A stretch of 64,000 bases of DNA, from contig NZ_VLNY01000017.1 of the NCBI RefSeq assembly GCF_008297975.1, positions 1-64,000 of the forward strand, given 5' to 3'. The notes beneath the pieces were generated by a model. The model was not told where the DNA came from, ran no database searches, and saw nothing but the letters and a program-made list of their open reading frames with translations. The position numbers and the translations under genes were made by a program. Below, piece after piece: positions 35,089-44,711 of this stretch (the stretch's first letter is position 1; each line of letters opens with the position of its first letter). The DNA comes from Antrihabitans cavernicola. Lineage in GTDB: Bacteria; Actinomycetota; Actinomycetes; Mycobacteriales; Mycobacteriaceae.

Positions 35089-38000
35089 GTGCACGATCCT
35101 GCGCAGGCTCACACTCGCGAAGAGTTCGCCGACGCCCTGTCCGAGCTCCGCGTCGCCTCTGGATTCACGGTGCGTGAGCTTGCCGGAGCGGTGAGGTCGC
35201 ATCCGGGCACGGTGAGCGGCTGGTTCGTCGGCCATCACGTGCCGACAAAGCACAGCGAGTCCACGTTCCGAGAGCTGCTCGTCGCATGCGGTGTCGCTGG
35301 CGATGCTCAAACACCGTGGATCGATGCAGTTCGACGATTGCGCCAAGCGCCGGGCGGCAAGCCGGGCGACACCAGCTGCCCCTACCGCGGGCTGGAGGCA
35401 TTCCAGGAGCAGGACGCGGAGCTCTTCTTCGGTCGAGCCGAGCTGGCCGCCGATCTGACCGATCGTGTCCTGAGCGCCGACGGCCCGCGCATGATCGTGG
35501 TGATCGGCGCATCGGGATCGGGCAAGTCGTCGTTGTTGCGAGCAGGTCTGGTGCCCGCGCTGGCCCGCCGCGAAGTCACGGCGTGCGTGACGTCGCCCGG
35601 TGAGCACCCATCGGTCGTCGAGCCAGCGGACGTCGTCGTCTACGACCAATTCGAAGAAGTGTGGAGCCTGTGCCGCGACGATGCCGAGCGCCGCACCTTC
35701 CTCGACGCTCTCGCGAAGGCAGCACCCGTGGTCGTGATCGGATTGCGCGCCGACTTCTACGCGCGCGCCGCCGAAGACGAAGCGTTGATTCCCGCGCTGC
35801 AATCCGGTCCAGTCGTAGTGGGACCGTTGACCAGCGAGGCCCTGCGCGAGGTGATCGTCGAGCCTGCTCGCACTCGGGGCTGGTCGGTCGATGACGACCT
35901 GGTCCAGTTGCTGCTCACCGAGCTTGCCCCGCCGGGTTCTCGTTCGGCGCACGATATCGGCGCGCTCCCGCTGCTCTCACACGCCTTGCTCGGGACCTGG
36001 GAACGCGCGCGCCGCAAGCGTTTGACGGTTGGCGCGTACACCGAGACCGGCGGCATCGCCGGTGCGGTCGAACAGTCGGCGGAGAAGGCCTATCTCTCGC
36101 TCAGCGCAACGCAGGCCGACATCGCACGACGCATCTTCCTGCGCCTCGTTCACGTCGACGAGACCGCCCAGACTCGGCGCACCGTTCATCGCGGCGAGCT
36201 GTTCTACGACGACGCCACTGCCGACGTCAACGCCGTCATCGACCGCTTCGCGTCGCATCGCCTGCTGACGGTCGAAGAGGAGTCGGTCGAGATTTCGCAC
36301 GAAGCGTTGCTGCGCGCGTGGGGGCGACTGGGTGACTGGGTCGATGCAGATCGAACCGGTCTGGTCATTCATCGTCGACTCACCCGCGCGGCCGATCTCT
36401 GGCGGGAAAGCGGAAGGGACACAGGATCGTTGATGAGCGCGACCAGCCTGCCGCTGGTGCGCAATTGGGCCGAGACCAACAACGCCGATCTCAATGTTCT
36501 CGAACGCGAGTACCTGCAGGCCAGCATCGCCGAGCAAGAAAGCCGAACCGTCACCGAGCGGCGCCGTACCCGCAATCTGCGCAGGCTGGTCGGAGCGTTG
36601 GCGGTGGCATCGGTGATCGCTCTGGTGTTGGCGATCACCGCCTTCGTCGCCCGATCGAATGCAGGCGAGCAGCGATCGGTCGCCGAACGAGCGCGCGACG
36701 ACGCCATGTCTCGGCAAGTGGCGGCCGAGTCGATTCGCTTGCGTACCAAGGATCCTGCGCTCGCAGCCCAGCTGGCGTTGGCAGCGTATCGGGTGCGGCC
36801 GACTGTGGCGGCGCGCTCGGCGCTGCTCGATTCGACGGCTGTGGAGACGCCGGTTCGGCTGCTGAACGCGCCCGGTCGCACGCTGGTGGCGACCGGTAAG
36901 AACGTCGACGCCGTCGCGACAGCGGGTGCAACAGTGCAATTGCTCAGCAATGTCGACGGTCACTTGCTGTCGACCATCACGCTGCCGGGTGGTGCTGCGG
37001 AGCCGAATGCTGTGGTGATCAACGACATTCGCGATCTACTGGTGGTCGCGGGCAAGCAGCACATCGAGATCTGGAACATCGCCGATCCGGCGAAGCCGAG
37101 TCGAGACGCGGCGCTGGACACCACGTACGTGATCAACGATCTCGCCATCAGCACGGACGGCACCAGACTCGCCGCCAGCGCTGCCGATGCGGACACGATT
37201 GCGGCCTGGAACATTGCCGACGCGACGCATCCCGCATCGCTTCCGGGTGCGGCGTTGCCGACCGATCTTGCCTCGCTCGCCTTCAGTCCCGACGGGCGAT
37301 TCCTGGTGGCGTACGGCGGTCAGGCCGCGCTGCGCATCTGGCCGACCGACGCCATGGCGGCATCTCCTTTGGTCGACATTGCGGGAGACGGCTCGACCAA
37401 CCAGGTGCAGGCTGTGGCCTTCAGCCCGGATGGGAAGACGATCGCCGCGGCGATGCGCTCAGCCGAGGTGCGGCGGTGGCAATTCGACGATCCGGCTCAC
37501 CCGGCCCCGCTCCCCTCGCTGACAGGTTTCACCAGCTATGTCAACGACGTCGCGTACAGCCCGGACGGCAAGCACGTCGCCGCGGGCAGCTCGGACAACT
37601 CGGTACGAGTGTGGAACACCGAAACCGCTGCGCTGGAACATGTTCTGCCGGGAGCGGTGACGCTGGAGTCGGTCAGGTTCGACGCGGCGGGTACCACGAT
37701 CATCACCGGTTCCGACGACGGTAGCGCTCGGCTGTGGCACCTGCCGGGCCCAGTGCTCTCGTCCGCGACCTCGACGATCTTCCAGACGCCTTTCGACAAG
37801 GCAGGAACGACGTTGCTGGTGGGTGTCGGCTCCAAGGATCCGGGCCCGCATCTGTGGAACATCGGCGATCCGAGCAATCCCGTCGAGCGTGGGCGGCTCG
37901 GTGCGGGGCCGGGCGATGTGGTGACGGGTGCGGTCGGTGTGAGTGCAGACGGTGCGTTGGCCGCGGTCGGCACCGCCGCCGGCCGCGTGGCCCTGTGGAA

Positions 38001-38787
38001 CATCGCCGTCGATCCGCCGCAGCTCGAAGGAACGCCGTTCGCCGCGACCTCGACTTTGGTTGCGGGCATTGCGTTTCGGCCGGACGGAACGGTGTTGGCG
38101 GTGTCGGGACAGGACGGCAACGACGTGACGCTGTGGAACACCGCCGCACCGGCGGCCGCCACCCAACTTGCGAAATTGGACGCGGGCGACCTACCGGAAC
38201 TGTCGGCGTTCAGCCCGGACGGCACGATCCTCGCGGTCGCGACGGTCGCCAACGTGGTCCGGCTGTGGAATGTCTCCGATCCCGCTGCGCCACAGCCGTT
38301 GCCGTCGCTGACCGGGTTCGGCAACGATGTCCTTGCGGTCGCGTTCAGCCCGGACGGCAAGACGATCGCCGCGGGCGGATCGGATCGGCAGGTTCGCATG
38401 TTCGATGTGTCCGACGCCGCCAAGCCGAACTTGATCGGCATTGCGACGGGGCCGGTGGGCGCGATCAAGTCGTTGAACTTCGCGCCACGCGGTGATCGCT
38501 TGGCCGCCGGCGTCGAGGATGCGCTGTGGGTTTGGGACACAACGGATCCCGCGCAGCCGACCGGGTATGCCACGCTCACCGCGTACGCCGGCGACCTCAA
38601 CGATGCGACGTTCGGTCATGGCGGCGACGTCCTGGCAGGTGCAGGGCCGGACAAAACCGTCCGTCTCTGGGCAACCGACCCCGATGCCGTCGCAAATCGG
38701 TTGTGCGCCAGCGGAAGTACGGCGCTGACCGAAGACGAACGAGATCGGTATCTCCCCGGTGTTCCCGTCGGCAGCCTGTGCCCCTGA
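35089..38787 (+). CDS. HTH - nSTAND1 NTPase - WD40 repeat protein
   Basis: A 1232-residue protein starting at GTG 35089. Residues of about 10-50 form a Cro/XRE-type HTH (FTVRELAGAVRSHPGTVSGWF). CPYRGLEAFQEQDAELFFGR at 97-116 opens the nSTAND1 NTPase, with Walker A GASGSGKSS at 140-148 and Walker B VVVYDQFEEVW near 182-192. A hydrophobic segment (LVGALAVASVIALVLAITAF, about 500-520) may anchor it. Residues from about 590 to the end form WD40-type beta-propeller blades (FSPDGKTIAAAMRSAEVRRW and many like it). STAND proteins are ATP-driven switches that oligomerise on sensing a signal; the propeller is the usual sensor. It is flanked by two LuxR solos. Confidence 0.92.
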   Translation: MHDPAQAHTREEFADALSELRVASGFTVRELAGAVRSHPGTVSGWFVGHHVPTKHSESTFRELLVACGVAGDAQTPWIDAVRRLRQAPGGKPGDTSCPYRGLEAFQEQDAELFFGRAELAADLTDRVLSADGPRMIVVIGASGSGKSSLLRAGLVPALARREVTACVTSPGEHPSVVEPADVVVYDQFEEVWSLCRDDAERRTFLDALAKAAPVVVIGLRADFYARAAEDEALIPALQSGPVVVGPLTSEALREVIVEPARTRGWSVDDDLVQLLLTELAPPGSRSAHDIGALPLLSHALLGTWERARRKRLTVGAYTETGGIAGAVEQSAEKAYLSLSATQADIARRIFLRLVHVDETAQTRRTVHRGELFYDDATADVNAVIDRFASHRLLTVEEESVEISHEALLRAWGRLGDWVDADRTGLVIHRRLTRAADLWRESGRDTGSLMSATSLPLVRNWAETNNADLNVLEREYLQASIAEQESRTVTERRRTRNLRRLVGALAVASVIALVLAITAFVARSNAGEQRSVAERARDDAMSRQVAAESIRLRTKDPALAAQLALAAYRVRPTVAARSALLDSTAVETPVRLLNAPGRTLVATGKNVDAVATAGATVQLLSNVDGHLLSTITLPGGAAEPNAVVINDIRDLLVVAGKQHIEIWNIADPAKPSRDAALDTTYVINDLAISTDGTRLAASAADADTIAAWNIADATHPASLPGAALPTDLASLAFSPDGRFLVAYGGQAALRIWPTDAMAASPLVDIAGDGSTNQVQAVAFSPDGKTIAAAMRSAEVRRWQFDDPAHPAPLPSLTGFTSYVNDVAYSPDGKHVAAGSSDNSVRVWNTETAALEHVLPGAVTLESVRFDAAGTTIITGSDDGSARLWHLPGPVLSSATSTIFQTPFDKAGTTLLVGVGSKDPGPHLWNIGDPSNPVERGRLGAGPGDVVTGAVGVSADGALAAVGTAAGRVALWNIAVDPPQLEGTPFAATSTLVAGIAFRPDGTVLAVSGQDGNDVTLWNTAAPAAATQLAKLDAGDLPELSAFSPDGTILAVATVANVVRLWNVSDPAAPQPLPSLTGFGNDVLAVAFSPDGKTIAAGGSDRQVRMFDVSDAAKPNLIGIATGPVGAIKSLNFAPRGDRLAAGVEDALWVWDTTDPAQPTGYATLTAYAGDLNDATFGHGGDVLAGAGPDKTVRLWATDPDAVANRLCASGSTALTEDERDRYLPGVPVGSLCP

Positions 38788-38792
38788 GGCGG

Positions 38793-39116
38793 CTACAGTT
38801 CGTCGAGTTCGATGATGCGGTCCTGCAGGGCGCGCGCCAGGAGTGCCGTCTTGGTGGCCGCTACTCGGCCGACGGCCTCGTACTTCGATCGAATCCGGGT
38901 GAGGTGGGTGTTGACAGTACCGAGCGACAGATATAGCGCACGGGCGACGTCGTTCTTGGAGTCGAGAAGCAGCCAGGTGCGGAGCACTTCTTTCTCGCGG
39001 TCCGACAGATGAGGCACGACGACGCTGCGCGTTTCGGCAGCGGCGACTTCGTGTTGCAGATGATTGAGCAGATCTCGGGACGTCGAATGCGCACGCTCTT
39101 GACGAAGGGTAGCCAC
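38793..39116 (-). CDS. Single-domain LuxR-type HTH regulator
   Basis: 107 residues: a 35-residue N-terminal stretch and then a LuxR domain (LSDREKEVLRTWLLLDSKNDVARALYLSLGTVNTHLTRIRSKY) with a tail TKTALLARALQDRI that clearly matches the tail of the 34.7-kb solo. It starts at GTG 39116 with AGGGGAGG upstream. It is convergent with the STAND-WD40 gene, 5 bp apart. It follows the kinase genes in the same orientation and is preceded by an inverted repeat. Confidence 0.85.
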   Translation of the reverse strand: MATLRQERAHSTSRDLLNHLQHEVAAAETRSVVVPHLSDREKEVLRTWLLLDSKNDVARALYLSLGTVNTHLTRIRSKYEAVGRVAATKTALLARALQDRIIELDEL

Positions 39117-39141
39117 TGGTTTCCTCCCCTAATTACCTTGT

Positions 39142-39160
39142 GCACCAGTTGATCTGGTGC
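39142..39160. promoter_or_regulatory. Inverted repeat upstream of LuxR solo
   Basis: GCACCAG-TTGAT-CTGGTGC, a 7-bp perfect stem with a 5-base spacer, 26 bp upstream of the GTG start of the 38.8-kb LuxR solo. It could be an operator or a weak terminator of the kinase operon; there is no adjacent T-tract. Confidence 0.4.
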
Positions 39161-39189
39161 CTCCGCCGCTACCCCGATAGCGGTGAAGC

Positions 39190-40302
39190 TCAATGTATGC
39201 CTTTGCCGGGCATCGTGGTATCCGAATCTTCCAAGCCCAGTGTTGTGGGGTCAAAGTTACCCACGCTAACGAACTGATCCGAATGCACCACGCCTGCGCG
39301 GTCGACCTCCACGTGGTACTCGGAATCGCCGTCGTTGACCAGAATCGTCGCAACCATCGGACGGCCGGGTGGCAGCACACGTGCGGACACTTTGCCGCTA
39401 CGTGCAAGTGTCAGTGCGGATCTCGCGGCCCCGCGCGCGGACTCCCGGACAGATGGCGTCGAGTCGTCCAGGCCGCCGTCGTCGAGAAGCACAACGGTGA
39501 CGCCCCGCCGACGTGCCTCGCGCGCGGCGTCGGCGACCCCGTCGTCGATCAGCAGTCCCGCGCGCAATCGATCGCGCAGGCGGGCTTCGAGGAGACGACA
39601 GTCGTCTTGCTCCGCGCGGGACAAGGGCCGACCGCTCGCGATGACTTCCAGCAGTGGACGTGCGATCACGTCCAGACGATCGAGTTGCGCGTCACGTTCC
39701 TCGAGGACTGCGGCACTCGCGGCCTCCGATGCGGCACTGAGGTTGGCTTGCTCGCGCAGCTGGAATATCGATCGCGCGGTCGGGCGGACGGTGTATGCGA
39801 AGAAGGTCGCCATCAGTAATGGTGCGATGTCGACCGCTGATTGTGTGAGGCCCGTCAACGCACCCTGTCCGGTCACGACGCACCAGCCGATGTAGACGGC
39901 GAATCGGCAGGCCAGCCCGATCCATGCCCACACGACGGCGCCGCGGACACACATGAACGTCAGGTAGGCCACGGTTGCTGCGAAGAACCAGTGCTGCTGG
40001 GCGTTGAAGGGCGGGGTGGGTAGTTGGCTGACCACCAGCAGAGCCATGACGGGACTGGCTGCGGCAAGCAGCGCACCCGCCCAGGTCGGTAACGGATCGC
40101 CAGGCAGGTACATGACGCCGAGTGCTGCGACAGCAAAGAGAACCGCGGCAAGAACGATGACCCAGATGTGGTCGACCCCCTCGTCGTTCCACAGTCCCAT
40201 CGACAGGCAGGTCGCGAAGAACATGCCGACCAGCAACCATGCCGCCGGACTACGCAGTCGCAGGATGTCGCGAACATCTTGGCTGACAACGGGGTTCGGC
40301 AT
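39190..40302 (-). CDS. Degenerate histidine-kinase-like membrane protein
   Basis: A 370-residue protein with about five or six N-terminal membrane segments (residues about 15-190), a linker helix and a C-terminal domain. The layout resembles the neighbouring NarL-type kinase, but I see no phospho-acceptor H-box and no N, G1 or G2 boxes of an ATPase. Instead there are LLEVIASGRPLSRAEQDDCRLLEARLRDRLRAGLL and ARRRGVTVVLLDDGGLDDS. It is therefore probably a pseudokinase. Its ATG overlaps the stop of the kinase gene (TGATG), so the two are made together and may form a hetero-complex. Confidence 0.65.
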   Translation of the reverse strand: MPNPVVSQDVRDILRLRSPAAWLLVGMFFATCLSMGLWNDEGVDHIWVIVLAAVLFAVAALGVMYLPGDPLPTWAGALLAAASPVMALLVVSQLPTPPFNAQQHWFFAATVAYLTFMCVRGAVVWAWIGLACRFAVYIGWCVVTGQGALTGLTQSAVDIAPLLMATFFAYTVRPTARSIFQLREQANLSAASEAASAAVLEERDAQLDRLDVIARPLLEVIASGRPLSRAEQDDCRLLEARLRDRLRAGLLIDDGVADAAREARRRGVTVVLLDDGGLDDSTPSVRESARGAARSALTLARSGKVSARVLPPGRPMVATILVNDGDSEYHVEVDRAGVVHSDQFVSVGNFDPTTLGLEDSDTTMPGKGIH

Positions 40303-41504
40303 CAGACGCGTCGCCAGCCCATGCTGATGCGGGTACCGACACCGCGTGCCGACTCCACGCGGGACCAGCCGTTGTCGAGCTCGTCGAATCGGCCACGGAT
40401 GCTCACCTGCAATCCCAAGCGGTGCGGTGGCACGGCGGTCGGGTCGAACCCGACTCCGTCGTCGACGACGTCGATGCGGGCTGACGACCCATCCACGTCG
40501 ACGCGCACCTCGTAGGAGGCAGCGCCTGCGTGGCGCTCGATGTTGCGAATCGCTTCGATCACGCCTGCGCCGAGTGCACGAGCGACTTCGGGTGGAACCT
40601 GCAGTTCGGACGAGTTCGGCTGCAACGCAACGACGATCGGTGCGTTGTCGTCGATCGCCGCCGCCGATGTTCGGATGTGGGTGACCAGGCCGGCGGCGTC
40701 GAATGTGTCGGCAGACGACGCACCCGATCGCAAGCGGTCCAGCTGTCGCAGAGTTGCGGTCGCCTGCGCTGCGAGTTCCGCGGTGTTGTCGGCGCGCGAT
40801 GCGCTCAGGAATGTCGCCATGGCGCCGTCGTGAATCAGAGCGTCGAATCGCCGACGTTCGGCACCCCTTGCTTCGGTGGCCGCGGACTGTGCGGCGTTGG
40901 TCCGCGCCGACAACGCTGTCTCGTCGAGGATTCGCCCCGCGCGGACTACGCCCATGCACGCAGCGGTGAACAACGCGCTGAACGTGAATCCGAATGCGAT
41001 CTCGAAGAAGACCGGATTGTTGCCGTGATCGATGCGTGCATTGAAGCCCTGCAATTGGCACATCACACAAGCCAGTGCCAGGTATCCGAAGACTGCGGTG
41101 GGCCGCCAGGTGATGGAGACTGCCAATGCGGCCAAGCCGGGAAACATGCTGAGCCACAGACCCTTTTCGTTCGAGAGTGTGGCGGCGCCGTCGTAGCTTA
41201 CGAACCAGGTCGCAATCGCGACCAGATACACGATCGCAAACGTGCTGATCGAGCAGTGGATCGCACGGATCGAGCCGCGGGCTGCGGCGATCACGATGGC
41301 GAGCGCCGATCCGAACACGGCGATCACCGCGCAAGGCGTCCACCATGCCGGGCTCAGAATCGTCTGCCCCAGGATGTCGGGCATGAGCACGACGCCGTAG
41401 AACAGGCCACCGACGCCGGCAAACGCGGCCGCACTGCGCGTCAGCCGGTCGTGCGCGCTGGGGATGCTGGTCAGCGCCGCGGCTGCTCCGGCCGTGGTAG
41501 CCAT
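40302..41504 (-). CDS. NarL/DesK-type sensor histidine kinase
   Basis: A 400-residue membrane kinase: five or six membrane segments (residues about 25-195), then a HisKA_3-like helix with ERRRFDALIHDGAMATFL, where the His is the likely phospho-acceptor. The ATPase domain has an N-box EAIRNIERHAGA and a G1 box DVVDDGVGFDP, and ends with GVGTRISM. No periplasmic sensor domain is evident, so it senses in or at the membrane. Its start overlaps the response-regulator gene by 34 bp, and it is followed by the pseudokinase. The signal is unknown. Confidence 0.85.
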   Translation of the reverse strand: MATTAGAAAALTSIPSAHDRLTRSAAAFAGVGGLFYGVVLMPDILGQTILSPAWWTPCAVIAVFGSALAIVIAAARGSIRAIHCSISTFAIVYLVAIATWFVSYDGAATLSNEKGLWLSMFPGLAALAVSITWRPTAVFGYLALACVMCQLQGFNARIDHGNNPVFFEIAFGFTFSALFTAACMGVVRAGRILDETALSARTNAAQSAATEARGAERRRFDALIHDGAMATFLSASRADNTAELAAQATATLRQLDRLRSGASSADTFDAAGLVTHIRTSAAAIDDNAPIVVALQPNSSELQVPPEVARALGAGVIEAIRNIERHAGAASYEVRVDVDGSSARIDVVDDGVGFDPTAVPPHRLGLQVSIRGRFDELDNGWSRVESARGVGTRISMGWRRV

Positions 41505-42142
41505 CCGTCCTCCAACGCTCGCTTGTACAGGTCGGTCTTGGTCGGCGCCGGTCGACCGGCTTCGGCGTAGCGCTTGCGGATTCGGGCCAGGTAGTCGATC
41601 ACCGTTTGTTCGGCCAGGCCCGTCATCCGGGCGACTGTCGACGCCTTCTCGCCATTGGCGTACAACGCGAGCACATCCAATTGCCTTGGTGTCAAACCGA
41701 CTTCACGCAAAGCGGGGTCACCGTCGATGGCGGCGGCCCAGTCCTGGGTTGGCACCGGTGTGCCTTGCGCGGCCTGCCGGATCGCATCGAGCGTGTCGGC
41801 CGCGGGTGTCGACTTCAGCAGAATTCCCAGTACCCCGGCCTTCGCTGCTGCCCGCACCAGGTACGGATCCTCGCCGCAGGTGTAGACGAGCGTTTCGATG
41901 CCGTGCTCGGCGAGGGCGTCGACGTTGGATCGCGGCGTCGATCCGTCACCGAGCCGGAGATCGAGGATGGCGAGATCGAGGTCGGTCGTCTGGGCCAACA
42001 GCCCGGAGACGGTGTCGGCGGCCGCGACCAGCTCGAGGCTGTTGTCGTCGGCAAGGACGGTCGCGAGTCCGATCGCCATCGTCTCGTGGTCCTCGACATG
42101 CCCGATTCGCCGGATCGGGCTGTCGGCGACGCGTGTCGACAC
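41471..42142 (-). CDS. NarL-family response regulator
   Basis: About 223 residues. The receiver has IGHVEDHETMAIG (acidic pocket) and LDLAILDLRLGDG (phospho-acceptor Asp), and AAAKAGVLGILLKSTP contains the conserved Lys. The LuxR output domain is LTPRQLDVLALYANGEKASTVARMTGLAEQTVIDYLARIRKRY with a tail TKTDLYKRALEDGW like those of the two LuxR solos nearby. GTG 42142 is my best start; the frame is open to GTG 42187. It heads the RR-kinase-pseudokinase operon. Confidence 0.87.
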   Translation of the reverse strand: MSTRVADSPIRRIGHVEDHETMAIGLATVLADDNSLELVAAADTVSGLLAQTTDLDLAILDLRLGDGSTPRSNVDALAEHGIETLVYTCGEDPYLVRAAAKAGVLGILLKSTPAADTLDAIRQAAQGTPVPTQDWAAAIDGDPALREVGLTPRQLDVLALYANGEKASTVARMTGLAEQTVIDYLARIRKRYAEAGRPAPTKTDLYKRALEDGWLPRPEQPRR

Positions 42143-42234
42143 GGTTTTGGTGAACCAACCAGAACTCCCCACCTGCCCATTGAACACCGTAATCGGCGCT
42201 GGTCAGAGGCATTCATTCAGTCGAATGACAGGAG

Positions 42235-43605
42235 CTATGCGGTGCTGCCCGATTGGACGAGTGCGCCCGGCAGCGTCGCCGGCTCGGTCGACTTGACCGC
42301 GGACTTCTGCCCGGCTCGCAGGAACGCGAAGAAGAAGAAGACCAACAGCACCGCGCGACCCCAGACGCCGAACTGGACCACGTTCTCCTGCCAATCGGCC
42401 GGTCCGCCGGACGAGAGTGCATGGAAGTAGAGGAACACGCCGATTCCGATCGCCGCGTCGGCGAGCAGATATCCGAAGATGGCGGGCCACGACACGATCA
42501 GCAGCACGAGGAACGGGACCAGCCACAGCGTGTACTGCGGTGAATGCACCTTGTGGAAAAGCAGGAACCCGCAGAGCATCGCGCCGCTGACCGCGACCCA
42601 CGGATAGCTGCCCGTGGTACCGAATTTGCGCCATCCCAACCAGACGGCCAGGGCGAACGATGCCAATACCAACACCGGTGACGCGATGCTGACCGCGTGC
42701 TGGAAGGCGGCCTCGCTCGCAGGATCCGGCCCGAACATCGGGCGTAGTCCCCAGTACCAGATGGAGTTGGTGGTGATGTCTGCTTCACGGTTCTGCTGGA
42801 ACGTGAACGACGCGCGCCATCCGGTGAATCCGGCGACCGCGAACGGCACGTTGATCGCGACGACCGTGACGACGGCGGCGACCGCGACGGCGATGGCGCC
42901 GCGAATGTCGTAGCGCCCCTTGACCGTCGACGGCAGCTCACGTCCGCCGATGCCGCCGGTGAGCACGAACGCAGCGAGCGGGACGACGAAAGCGCCGGGA
43001 TAGAGCTTGAGGCAGAAACCTATTCCCAACAGCACGGCGGCGCCGATTGCGCGCGTGCGCAAGGGTATTCGCTGCACCATCGTCACCAGATAGATCGCGG
43101 CAACGGCTGTCAGGACGACCGGTAGTTCCCAGTTGTGGAACGCGTAGAGAACCAGCGGTGAGCCGATCGCCCACAACAGTGCCGCGCGGCCCGCCATTCG
43201 TCCCAACATCCACGCGGTCAGCAAAGCGAACGGTGCGAGCAACAGTGCGGAGTCGAAGAGGAATTGCGCATCGGTGTGTGCCCCGATGGCGCCGATCCAC
43301 ATCAACGCACCGCTGAGCACCGGGTACTCGACGGAGCCGCCGACCAGGTCGCCGTTGCCGTTGATGCCACCGTCGACATAAGGGAAGACGTGCTTGTCGA
43401 TATCGCGGCCCAACCACAGAAACTGGATGTCCGAATAGCAGACGTTGCTGTCTTTCTTCTGGTCGAAGATGATGCTGCGACCGTTGTCGTAGTACGGCGA
43501 ACCCGCACAACGGGCCTTGTTGAAGTAGGCGAGGGCGAGGGTCAGCGCGCACAGCAGAACGATGACAGCAATCAGCTTTTTGCTGGTGGTGGCTCCGCTG
43601 CGCAT
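42235..43605 (-). CDS. GT87/DUF2029-type integral membrane glycosyltransferase
   Basis: A 456-residue polytopic protein and paralogue of the 33.1-kb gene. The first outside loop has VCYSDIQFLWLGRDIDKHVFPY and SVEYPVLSGAL; a cytoplasmic turn has GIGFCLKLYPGAFVVPL. About ten membrane segments are visible. It is probably a polyprenol-phosphate-sugar-dependent transferase of envelope glycan synthesis. It is divergent from rpsF, and between them (43606-43763) is the promoter region of the ribosomal operon. Confidence 0.85.
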   Translation of the reverse strand: MRSGATTSKKLIAVIVLLCALTLALAYFNKARCAGSPYYDNGRSIIFDQKKDSNVCYSDIQFLWLGRDIDKHVFPYVDGGINGNGDLVGGSVEYPVLSGALMWIGAIGAHTDAQFLFDSALLLAPFALLTAWMLGRMAGRAALLWAIGSPLVLYAFHNWELPVVLTAVAAIYLVTMVQRIPLRTRAIGAAVLLGIGFCLKLYPGAFVVPLAAFVLTGGIGGRELPSTVKGRYDIRGAIAVAVAAVVTVVAINVPFAVAGFTGWRASFTFQQNREADITTNSIWYWGLRPMFGPDPASEAAFQHAVSIASPVLVLASFALAVWLGWRKFGTTGSYPWVAVSGAMLCGFLLFHKVHSPQYTLWLVPFLVLLIVSWPAIFGYLLADAAIGIGVFLYFHALSSGGPADWQENVVQFGVWGRAVLLVFFFFAFLRAGQKSAVKSTEPATLPGALVQSGSTA

Positions 43606-43763
43606 GGCAACAGCCTAAGTCGTCAGCCGCCGTGTTCAGGCCCCTCCGACGATTTCGCAGGTCAGGGGCCCCTCGTGTACCCTGCAAAGGTTGCTGACGC
43701 AACGACCCTCCTGCCACGGAACGTCCGTGGCCGTACACAGTCCATAGGAGGTGATGAGGTCTT

Positions 43764-44051
43764 ATGCGTCAATACGAACTGATGGTCATTCTCGATCCCA
43801 ATCTGGATGAGCGCACCGTCGCCCCGTCGCTCGATACTTTCCTCAACGTCGTTCGCAAGGATGGCGGCAAGGTCGACAAGGTCGATGTCTGGGGAAAGCG
43901 TCGTCTCGCTTTCGAAATCCTCAAGCACGCTGAGGGTATCTACGCAGTGATCGACATCAGCGCAGAACCTGCCACGGTCAAGGAACTCGACCGGCAGCTC
44001 GGCCTGAACGAGTCGGTGCTTCGCACCAAGGTCCTGCGCAACGACAAGTGA
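43764..44051 (+). CDS. rpsF: 30S ribosomal protein bS6
   Basis: 95 residues, [19 protein letters not shown] through the [16 protein letters not shown] core to [15 protein letters not shown]; full length. GGAGGTGATGAGG lies before the ATG. It binds 16S rRNA as a pair with S18. First gene of the rpsF-ssb-rpsR-rplI operon. Confidence 0.98.
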   Translation: MRQYELMVILDPNLDERTVAPSLDTFLNVVRKDGGKVDKVDVWGKRRLAFEILKHAEGIYAVIDISAEPATVKELDRQLGLNESVLRTKVLRNDK

Positions 44052-44140
44052 TTTCTTGGTTGCGCTGAGTTGGAGCCTCCGGTGTAAGTCGGAGCTGGGC
44101 TCTAGGCTCTAGCGCAACACAACACTGCAGGAGGAACCAC

Positions 44141-44665
44141 ATGGCAGGCGACACGATCATCACCGTCATCGGAAACTTGACGGCAGATCCCGAGCTTCGA
44201 TTCACCCCTGCGGGCGCCGCGGTGGCCAATTTCACGGTCGCCTCGACACCGCGGATGTTCGACCGTAATTCCAACGAATGGAAAGACGGCGAAGCCCTCT
44301 TCATGCGCTGCAACATCTGGCGTGAGGCGGCGGAGAATGTGGCCGAAAGTTTGACCCGCGGCTCGCGAGTGATCGTGAGCGGGCGGCTCAAGCAGCGGTC
44401 CTACGAAACTCGTGAGGGTGAGAAGCGCACTGTCGTGGAGCTCGAGGTCGACGAGATCGGCCCATCGCTGAAGTACGCCACCGCAAAGGTCAACAAGGCC
44501 AGTCGTGGTGGCGGCGGAGGCGGGTTCGGCGGTTCCTCCGGTGGATCGGGCGGCGGACGTCCGCAGCAGCAGAGTTCCGGCGGGGACGATCCTTGGGGCA
44601 GCGCGCCTCAGGCATCGGGCAACTTCGGCGGATCGCGACCTGCGGACGATGAGCCACCGTTCTGA
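44141..44665 (+). CDS. ssb: Single-stranded DNA-binding protein
   Basis: 174 residues: OB-fold ([56 protein letters not shown]), a Gly/Ser/Gln-rich linker from about residue 122, and the acidic tip DDEPPF that recruits replication and repair partners. The length is typical of actinobacterial SsbA. AGGAGG precedes the ATG. Confidence 0.98.
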   Translation: MAGDTIITVIGNLTADPELRFTPAGAAVANFTVASTPRMFDRNSNEWKDGEALFMRCNIWREAAENVAESLTRGSRVIVSGRLKQRSYETREGEKRTVVELEVDEIGPSLKYATAKVNKASRGGGGGGFGGSSGGSGGGRPQQQSSGGDDPWGSAPQASGNFGGSRPADDEPPF

Positions 44666-44711
44666 TCCCATCCACATGGGAACGATCGAGAACTAGTACG
44701 GAGAAATAACC

